Assembly (NCBI RefSeq): GCF_000801105.2
Contig: NC_079519.1
Span: forward strand, 680,668-744,667
Reading direction: 5' to 3'
Length of the DNA stretch: 64,000 nt
Origin: Raphanus sativus
Lineage: Eukaryota; Streptophyta; Magnoliopsida; Brassicales; Brassicaceae
Under the pieces are notes generated by a model. The model did no database searches and was not told the DNA's origin. It worked only from the letters and a program-made list of their open reading frames with translations. Of the stretch, positions 56,755 through 64,000 are shown one piece after another. A program made the translations under genes and the position numbers. Position 1 is the first letter of the stretch; every line of letters begins with the position of its first letter.

Positions 56755-57420
56755 GGCCTGAGCACGGATTGGATATTCGGGTTTTTGAAGGTATTTGTGA
56801 TTTGCTTCGAATGTTACGGATATCTGATTTTTCGATTTGCTTTGCTTCGGAAAAATACGGATATTCAGAAAAATGGATATCCGGAAAATAAATAGATATT
56901 TGCGGATATTCGCGGATACTTACGGATCTCTCATTTGTTTTGATTAATACAAATAATCTTAAAAATTTGATACAAATTTGTTTTGTAAAATATATTTTTT
57001 GCATGATATAAAAGATAAAAATTAAAAGAAGTAGTGAATCTTCATATTTTGTAAATTTTTAAACTTAGTTAAAATTATAATAACACAAAACTTAAGAAAA
57101 AACTATAATTGTCATAAATATTTTCTCTTCCTTTTATGTAATACTTTTATATAAGTAATAATATGAATAGAATCTATCAAATAATATATTAGAATAATAA
57201 TTATATAATTTTATACATTTAAAACTTTAAATATAATCAAATATACATGTATTTATATATTGACAGATCGGATCGGATATTCGCTTCCCAAAATTTTAAT
57301 ATTTGTGATTTGCTTCGATTTTGACGGATATTGAATTTTAGTATTTGCTTTGCGTCGAAAGCTTACGGATAGCAACAAATAACGAATCGAGTCAAATTTA
57401 ACGGATAAAATGCCCAGCCC
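56755..57420. mobile_element. Non-coding element with direct ~105-bp end repeats
   Basis: The ends look inverted (GGCCTGAGCA at left, TGCCCAGCCC at right). Inside them two ~105-bp GGATATT-rich blocks (about 56766-56875 and 57267-57375) repeat in direct orientation, sharing TATTTGTGATTTGCTTCGA and GATTTGCTTTGC-like strings. The interior is AT-rich without a gene. The family was not identified. Confidence 0.5.
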
Positions 57421-57459
57421 TATTATTAAAACTGTCTTTTTTTTTGGTCAAGAAAACGT

Positions 57460-57504
57460 TGTTGCTAATAAATATTTTTTTTTGTCAACTGTTGCTAATA
57501 AATA
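57460..57504 (-). mobile_element. Micro-insertion with 15-bp direct repeats
   Basis: TGTTGCTAATAAATA occurs at 57460-57474 and 57490-57504, a perfect match. The 15-nt insert reads on the minus strand GTTGAC plus nine A. The second copy abuts the Stowaway MITE at its TA. Confidence 0.65.
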
Positions 57505-57763
57505 CTCCCTCCGTTTTCTTTTATAAGTCGTTTTAGAGGAATTTTTTTGTTCTAAATTATATGATGTTTTCGGATTTCTATGTAAAATTTATTAACAGTT
57601 AATGTTGTATGACCAATGATAATATGTCTTCTATTTTTTCATTGGTTGATTTGTGGTTGTGTAAATAATTAATGATGTTTTGTCTAGAAAATATAAGAAA
57701 TTTATGTTTTTTTTAATCTATGTGTAAGATTTTAAAATGACTTATAAAAGAAAACGGAGGGAG
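57505..57763. mobile_element. Stowaway-like (Tc1/mariner) MITE, 259 bp
   Basis: Classic ends CTCCCTCCGTTTTC and GAAAACGGAGGGAG as inverted repeats, extended internally (TTATAAGTC / GACTTATAA), flanked by TA on both sides. It has no coding capacity. Confidence 0.9.
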
Positions 57764-58056
57764 TATTAAAAAAGCGAGACACACAATTTTACATATTTTC
57801 TTTCTTTTTCCCAAAATAAAATCTCTTTTCTTTTTTACAAGCATAAGCCACACAATTATAAAACTTAAAATTCTTCCGGAAGAAAAGGAAAATAATTAAA
57901 AAGGTGAATGAAAACTGCCTCAACCTTTAGTTACGTAACAACACATGTCCGTAACATAAAGTATGTTTCAACATAACAACCATGGCTTGAACGGCTGAGA
58001 TTCACAGAGAGCATCGGGGGTTTGTTTTCACGGTAAACGCAAAGCAACGGCTCAGA

Positions 58057-58557
58057 TCATATCTTCCGGAGCTTCGCGGCTACGACCAACGGGTTAGCCT
58101 TAGCGATCTCCTCGCGCCCAGCCGACTTGAAATCGAACGTGCACCCGTGAACCTCCGGGTACCTGTGGGCCCCACAGAAAGTCGTCCCGCACCGGCACAT
58201 GAACCCGGTCAACCCGACCCGTTTCCTGCACGCGGTGCACCGGTTAGGCCGCTGCGGCGGCGGCGGCTGCCGCTCCTCCGTCGCCGTCGGGATTTGTTTT
58301 TCCGTCGCCGGGATCTGCGGTTCCGCCGCGTGGATTTGGAGGACGGGCGCGATCTCCGGTGACGACGACGGAGGAGATGCGGCGGAGAGGGAGGATTCGA
58401 CGGTTGATTTCATGGAGGCTTGCTGCTGGTTCTTGAGGCGGAGGTCGCCGTAGCAGTTGGAGCAGAGATTCATGGTGGCTGAGCTTCCGAAGAAACCGCA
58501 GTTGTTAACGCAGAGACGGTGGCCTTCCGGCGTCTGACATGGATGTTCCTCCGCCAT
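58057..58557 (-). CDS. A20/AN1 zinc-finger stress-associated protein (SAP)
   Basis: An intronless 166-residue gene. The A20 finger is near the N-terminus (CVNNCGFFGSSATMNLCSNC, a C-X3-C-X11-C-X2-C pattern). A Pro/Ser/Glu-rich linker follows. The AN1 finger begins CTACRKRVGLTGF and supplies CRCGTTFCGAHRYPEVHGC. The tail AREEIAKANPLVVAAKLRKI-like end is typical of the family. Plant SAPs bind ubiquitin and tune abiotic-stress responses. The full set of zinc ligands is present. Closest by memory are the SAP4/SAP6-type proteins. These are not near the end of Arabidopsis chromosome 1, so the gene is probably transposed or retroposed. It is GC-rich and boxed in by repeats and a gap. Confidence 0.9.
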   Translation of the reverse strand: MAEEHPCQTPEGHRLCVNNCGFFGSSATMNLCSNCYGDLRLKNQQQASMKSTVESSLSAASPPSSSPEIAPVLQIHAAEPQIPATEKQIPTATEERQPPPPQRPNRCTACRKRVGLTGFMCRCGTTFCGAHRYPEVHGCTFDFKSAGREEIAKANPLVVAAKLRKI

Positions 58558-58574
58558 TAGTAATTAACCAATAA

Positions 58575-58674
58575 NNNNNNNNNNNNNNNNNNNNNNNNNN
58601 NNNNNNNNNNNNNNNNNNNNNNNNNNNNNNNNNNNNNNNNNNNNNNNNNNNNNNNNNNNNNNNNNNNNNNNNNN
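58575..58674. other. Assembly gap of 100 N
   Basis: Exactly 100 N, 18 bp upstream of the SAP start codon. The right flank is satellite. The SAP promoter is thus missing from the assembly. Confidence 0.98.
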
Positions 58675-61600
58675 TTCTAATTTTTAAATATTTAGTTTAG
58701 TAAAATTTATATACTGCCTAGATCAATTGAATTAGCATTATAAAATCTTCATTATCCAGAGAAACGGAGACAACAGAGGTTCTAAACTATTTGACCATCA
58801 TCTTATGCAGTGCTCGATGAAACTATACACTAAACCAGATTTTCATATTTTTGAAATTTTTCCTAAATCCGTGGGTTAACCTCTTCTAAAAAATGAATTT
58901 TCGGTAATGTTTAATATACTGAAGTTTATACTCTTCACATTAGTTTAAAATTTTGAAACCACATTCTACATTTGAATTAATGTATTCTAAACTATCTTTC
59001 ATGGTATAAAGGAATTATTTCCAATTTTTTAATATTTAGTTTTATTAAAATTTCATTACTGCCTAGATTAGTGGAATTACCATTATAAATTTCATTATCT
59101 AGAGAAACGGAGACAACAGAGGTTCTAAACTCCTTGACCTGATCTTATTTTATTGCTCGATGAAACTATACACTAAAACCAGATTTTTCTATTTTTGTTT
59201 TTTTTCCAAAATCCGTGGGTTAACCCCTTATAAAATAATGAGTTTTCGGTATATGCTCTATATACTGAAGTTTATACTCTTCACTTTATTTTAAATTTTC
59301 AAACCACATTCTACATTTGAATTAATGTATTCTAAACTATCTTTCATGGTATATAGAATCATTCTAATTTTTAATATTTAGTTTACTCAAATTTCATATA
59401 CTGTCTAGATTAGTTGAATTAGCATTTTAAAAATCTTTATTATCTAGAGAAACGGGGACAACAGAGGTTCTAAATTCTTTGACCATCATCATATGTTAGT
59501 GCTCCATGAAACTATACACTAAAACCATATTTTTCATATTTTGAATTTTATCCAAAAGTCTGTGGGTTAAACCCTTCTAAAATAATGAGTTTTCAGTAAA
59601 TGCTCTATATACTGAAGTTTAAACTCTACACTTTAGTTTAAAAATTTCAAATCACATTCTACATCTGAATTAATGTATTCTTAACTATATTTCATGGTAT
59701 ATAGGAATCTTTCTATTTTTTATTATTTGTTTACTAAAATTTCATTATACTGCATAGATTAGTGGAATTAGCATTATAAATCTGCATTATCTAGAGAAAC
59801 GGAGACAATGGAGGTTCTAACTATTTGACCATCATCTTATGTCAGTGCTCGATGAAACTATACACTAAAACAGATTTTCATATTTTTGAAATTTTATCAA
59901 AATCCGTGGGTTAACTATATTTCAATTATTGAGTTTTCGGTAAATTCTCTATATACTGAAGTTTATACTCTTCACTTTAGTTTAAAATTTCAAACCACAT
60001 TCTACATTTGAATTAATATATTCTAAACAATTATTCATGGTATATAGGAATCATTCCAATTTTTTAGTATATAGTTTACTAAAATTTTATATACTGCCTA
60101 GATCAATGAATTAGCATTATAAATCTTTCATTATCTAGAGAAACGGAGACTACATATGTTCTGAACTCTTTGACCATCATCTTATGTCACTGCTCGATGA
60201 AAATATTACACTAAAACCAGATTTTCATATTTTTGAAATTTTCCTAAATCCGTGGGTTAACCCTTCTAAAATAATGAGTTCCGGTAATGCTCTATGTACT
60301 GAAGTTTTACTCTTCACTTTATTTTAAAAATTTCAAACCACATTCTAAATTTGAATTAATGTATTATAAACTATCATTAATGGTATATAGGATCACTAAT
60401 ATTTAGTTTACTAAAATTTCATATACTGCCAAGATTAGTGGAATTAGCATTTTTAATTCTTCATTATCTAGAAACGGAGACAACAGAAGTTCTAAACTCC
60501 TTGACCATCATCTTATGTTATTGCTCGATGAACTATACACTAAAACCAGATTTTCATATTTTGTCTTTTTTCCAAAATCCGTGGGTTAACCCTTCTAAAT
60601 AATGAGTTTTCGGTAAATGGTCTATATACTGAAGTTTGTACTATTCACTTTATTTTAAAATTTTCAAACCACATTTTAATTAATGTATTCTAAACATATT
60701 TCATGGTATATAGAAATCATTCTAATTTTTTAATATTTAGTTTACTCAAATTTCATATACTGTCTAGATTAGTTGAATTAGCATTTTAAATCTTCATTAT
60801 CTAGAGAAAAGGGGACAACAAAGGTTCTAAATTATTTGACCATCATCTTATGTTAGTGCTCGATGAAACTATACACTAAAACCATATTTTCATATTTTGA
60901 ATTTTATCCAAAAATCTGTGGGTTAACCCCTTCTAAAATAATGAGTTTTCAGTAAATGCTCTATATACTGAAGTTAAAACTCTACACTTTAGTTTAAAAT
61001 TTTCCAACCACATTCTTACATCTGAATAATTATATCTAAACTATCTTTCATGGTATATAGGAATCTTCTAATTTTTTTATATTTAGTTTACTAAAATTTC
61101 ATTCTGCCTAGATTAGTGGAATTAGCGTTATAAATCTGCATTATCTAGAGAAACGGAGACAATGGAGGTTCTAAAACTATTTGACCATTATCTTATGTCA
61201 GTGCTCAATGAAACTATACACTAAACCAGATTTTCATATTTTTGAAATTTTATCAAAATCCGTGGGTTAACCACTTCAAATTATTGAGTTTTAGGTAAAT
61301 TTCAAAATTATTGAGTTTTCGGTAAATTCTCTCTATCTGAAGTTTATACTCTTCACTTTAGTTTAAAATTTTCAAACCACATTCTACATTTTGAATTAGT
61401 TTATTCTAAACTATCTTTCATGGTATATAGGATCATTCCAATTTTTTTAATATATAGTTTATTAAAATTTCATATACTCTAGATCAATGGAATTAGCATT
61501 ATAAAATCTTCATTATCTAGAGAAACGGAGTCTACATATGTTCTGAACTCTTTGACCATCATCTTATGTCAGTGCTCGATGAAAATATACACTAAAAGCA

Positions 61601-63090
61601 GATTTTCATATTTTTGAAATTTTTCCAAAATCAGTGGGTTAACCACTTCTAAAAATGAGTTTTCGGTAAATGCACTATATACTGAAGTTTATACTTTCAC
61701 TTTAGTTTAAAATATCAAACCACATTCTACTTTTGAATTAATGTATTCTAAACTATCTTTCATGGTATATAGGAATCATTCTAATTTTTTAATATATAGT
61801 TTAATAAAATTTCATATACTGCCTAGATCAATGGAATTAGCATTATAAAATCTTTGTTATCTAGAGAAACCGAGACTACATATGTTCTGAACTCTTTGAA
61901 CATCATCTTATGTTAGTGCTCGATGAAATATACACTAAACCAGATTTTCATATTTTTGAAATTTTTCCAAAATCCGTGGGTTAACCACTTCTAAAATAAT
62001 GAGTTTCGGTAAATGCTCTATATACTGAAGTTTATACTCTTCACTTTGTTTAAAATTTTAAAACACATTCTACATTTGAATTAATTTATTCTAAACTATC
62101 TTTCATGGTATGTATGCATTATTCTAATTTTTTAATATTTAGTTTACTAAAATTTCATATACTGCCTAGATTAGTGGAATTATCATTATAAAAAATCTTC
62201 ATTATCTAGAGAAACGAAGACAACATAGGTTCTAAACTATTTGACTATCATCTTATATCAGTGCTCGATGAAAATATACACTAAAACCAGATTTTCATAT
62301 TTTTGAAATTTTTCCTAAATCCGTGGGTTAACCCCTTCTAAAATAATGAGTTTTCGGTAAATGCTCTATATACTGAAGTTTATACTCTTCAATTTATTTT
62401 AAAATTTTCAAACCACATTCTTTATTTGAATTAATGTATTCTAAACTATCATTAATGGTATATAGGAATCACTAATATTTAGTTTACTAAAATTTCATAT
62501 ACTGCCAAGATTAGTGGAATTAGCATTTTTAAATCTTCATTATCTAGAGAAACGGAGACAACAGAGGTTCTAAACTCCTTGACCATCATCTTATGTTATT
62601 GCTCGATGAAACTATACATTAAAACCATATTTTCATATTTTTTTTTTTCCAAAATCCGTGGGTTAACCCCTTCTAAAATAACGAGTTTTCGGTAAATGCT
62701 CTCTATACTGAAGTTTATACTCTTCATTTTTGTTTAAAAAATTTAAACCACATTCAACATTTGAATTAATGTATTCTAAACTATTTTTCTTGGTATATAC
62801 GAATCATTCTATTTTTTAATATTTAGTTTAGTAAATTTTCATATATTGTCTAGATCAATGGAATTAACATTATAAAATCTTCATTATCTACAGAAACGGA
62901 GACTATAAAGGTTATAAACTCTTTGACCATCATCTTATGTTAGTGCTCGATGAAACTATACACTAAAACAAGATTTTCATATTTTTGAATTTTTTCAAAA
63001 TCCTTGGATTAACCCTTTTAAAAATATTGAGTTTTTGATAAATGCTTTATGTTCTGAAGTTTATATTCTTCATTTTAGTTTAAAATTCAG
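58675..63090. repeat. Satellite array of ~344-bp monomers
   Basis: About 13 head-to-tail monomers. The anchor GTGGGTTAAC recurs near 58871, 59217, 59564, 59908, 60254, 60583, 60920, 61264, 61636, 61978, 62325, 62660 and (degenerate) 63005, with typical spacing 342-347 bp and outliers from 329 to 372. Each unit also has TTCATGGTATATAGG, AGAGAAACGGAGAC and TGCTCGATGAAACTATACAC. It is AT-rich and non-coding. A length near 350 bp and its place near a chromosome end resemble subtelomeric satellites of Brassica, from memory. Monomers fall into types that repeat in order (see findings). Confidence 0.92.
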
Positions 63091-63175
63091 TCGGTCAAAC
63101 GCTCAACTTTAGATGATACTGAAAACTTTTCACATGCTCTATATACTGAAGTTTATACTCTTCGCTCAATATATA

Positions 63176-63978
63176 TGTAACGCCCCGACCGCCCACGGCT
63201 AATGGGCCACTCACGCCCGCTCTCTCGGCCCGTGGGCCCCATCCCATCCGACGGTCGGTCGTTAATTTTTCCCAAAGGCTCGAAATCATTGTTTACTGAC
63301 CCTGCAATCACCACCCGACCTTTCCCGTACTTTGACCTCACTTACACGGTATCGCGAATCACTTCCCGATAGGTCACCCATCCTGTCACTACTCCAGCCC
63401 AAGCACGCTTAACTCTGGAGTTCTAACGGATGTGTGACGGAAAGGTAAGTCAACTTTGGTGACATAGGTAGCCAAATCAATTCTCTTAAGCCTTTTCACA
63501 TATCACAACTCGAGATGTTACAATTCACCCCCTCTCAAAGAACGCAACGTCCTCGTTGCGCCCCACGACAGGTCTCAAGGCGCCTCTCAGGTCAGAACTG
63601 AGACGGCTAACCAGCTCTGATACCACTTGTAACACCCTGACCCGCCCACGGCTAATGGGCCACCCACGCCCGCTCTCTCGGCCCGTGGGCCCCATCCCAT
63701 CCGACGGTCGGTCGTTAATTTTTCCCAAAGGCTCGAAATCATTGTTTACTGACCCTGCAATCACCACCCGACCTTTCCCCGTACTTTGACCTCACTTACA
63801 CGGTATCGCGAATCACTTCCCGATAGGTCACCCATCCTTTCACTACTCCAGCCCAAGCACGCTTAACTCTGGAGTTCTAAACGGATGTGTGACGGAAAAG
63901 GTAAGTCAACTTTGGTGACATAGGTAGCCAAATCAATTCTCTTAAGCCTTTTCACATATCACAACTCGGGATGTTACA
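63176..63978 (-). mobile_element. Complete TRIM retroelement at the satellite edge
   Basis: An 803-bp element on the minus strand with two long terminal repeats (63176-63522 and 63628-63978, about 347 and 351 bp) and an internal region of only 105 bp. Reading the minus strand, the 63628-63978 copy ends GGGTGTTACA and is followed by AGTGGTATCAGAGC (iMet-type primer-binding site). The purine tract GAGAGGGGGTGAAT precedes the other LTR. The 5-bp duplication ATATA flanks it (63171-63175 and 63979-63983). LTRs start TGTAACATC and end TTACA. It is GC-rich compared with the satellite and has no coding capacity. Confidence 0.9.
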
Positions 63979-64000
63979 ATATACGGGGTAGTGGGGATGA

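Noticed and set aside
58147..58453. Arg-rich open frames opposite the SAP gene
   Set aside because: Shadows of the GC-rich SAP coding strand.
58675..63090. CRISPR-like array
   Set aside because: Regular spacing, but monomers are contiguous ~344-bp satellite units in a plant genome without distinct spacers.
63095..63789. Open frames within the TRIM LTRs on both strands
   Set aside because: They repeat in both LTRs and cross element structure. They carry no domain, so they are by-products of GC-rich LTR DNA.

Overview
This window is nuclear DNA from a flowering plant of the mustard family (Brassicaceae), most likely a Brassica or Raphanus relative. It has AT-rich GT-AG introns, plant protein families, iMet-primed LTR elements and TRIMs, and short A-tailed insertions. 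From memory of the Arabidopsis gene order, it matches the distal end of Arabidopsis chromosome 1 (about At1g80770 to At1g80920). In order, I see PDE318, CAF1, a ribosomal protein S12 relic, a PDS5/Tudor gene, CCR2, NRAMP1, WRKY40, a Tag-type DNA glycosylase, a PLMT relic, a magnesium transporter (MRS2-10), a CCZ1 relic and DnaJ J8. The order is preserved, but four of the units are decayed, as expected for one fractionated copy of a polyploid genome. Locus names for Arabidopsis are recalled, not searched.

Left part, 1-16.6 kb: a gene-poor start, then an XH-domain (FDM/IDN2-like) fragment on the minus strand. Next comes a nested insertion. A 5'-truncated LINE sits in the upstream region of a PDE318-like GTPase gene, and an intact Ty1/copia element with identical LTRs sits inside the LINE. 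The GTPase gene carries two frame-destroying changes and looks like a pseudogene. A small divergent XH-domain gene follows.

Middle, 16.6-43.5 kb: a block of mostly intact genes. These are a CAF1 deadenylase, a PDS5-like cohesion factor with a tandemly duplicated Tudor module, cinnamoyl-CoA reductase, NRAMP1 (with a tandem TRIM in an intron), WRKY40 and a DNA-3-methyladenine glycosylase. A second nearly pristine copia element lies between NRAMP1 and WRKY40.

Right part, 43.5-64 kb: relics of PLMT and CCZ1 are interspersed with an intact HLS1-like acetyltransferase, MRS2-10, J8 and an A20/AN1 zinc-finger (SAP) gene. The last stretch is repeat territory: a Helitron 3' end, several MITE-like elements, two 100-N assembly gaps, about 13 copies of a ~344-bp satellite with a four-monomer higher-order repeat, and a complete TRIM with 5-bp target duplications. 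This fits a subtelomeric position.

The least expected pattern is a set of about ten tiny insertions. Each is 6-26 nt of A-rich (or T-rich) DNA flanked by near-perfect 10-16 bp direct repeats, scattered through introns and intergenic DNA. They look like footprints of extremely truncated retroposition.
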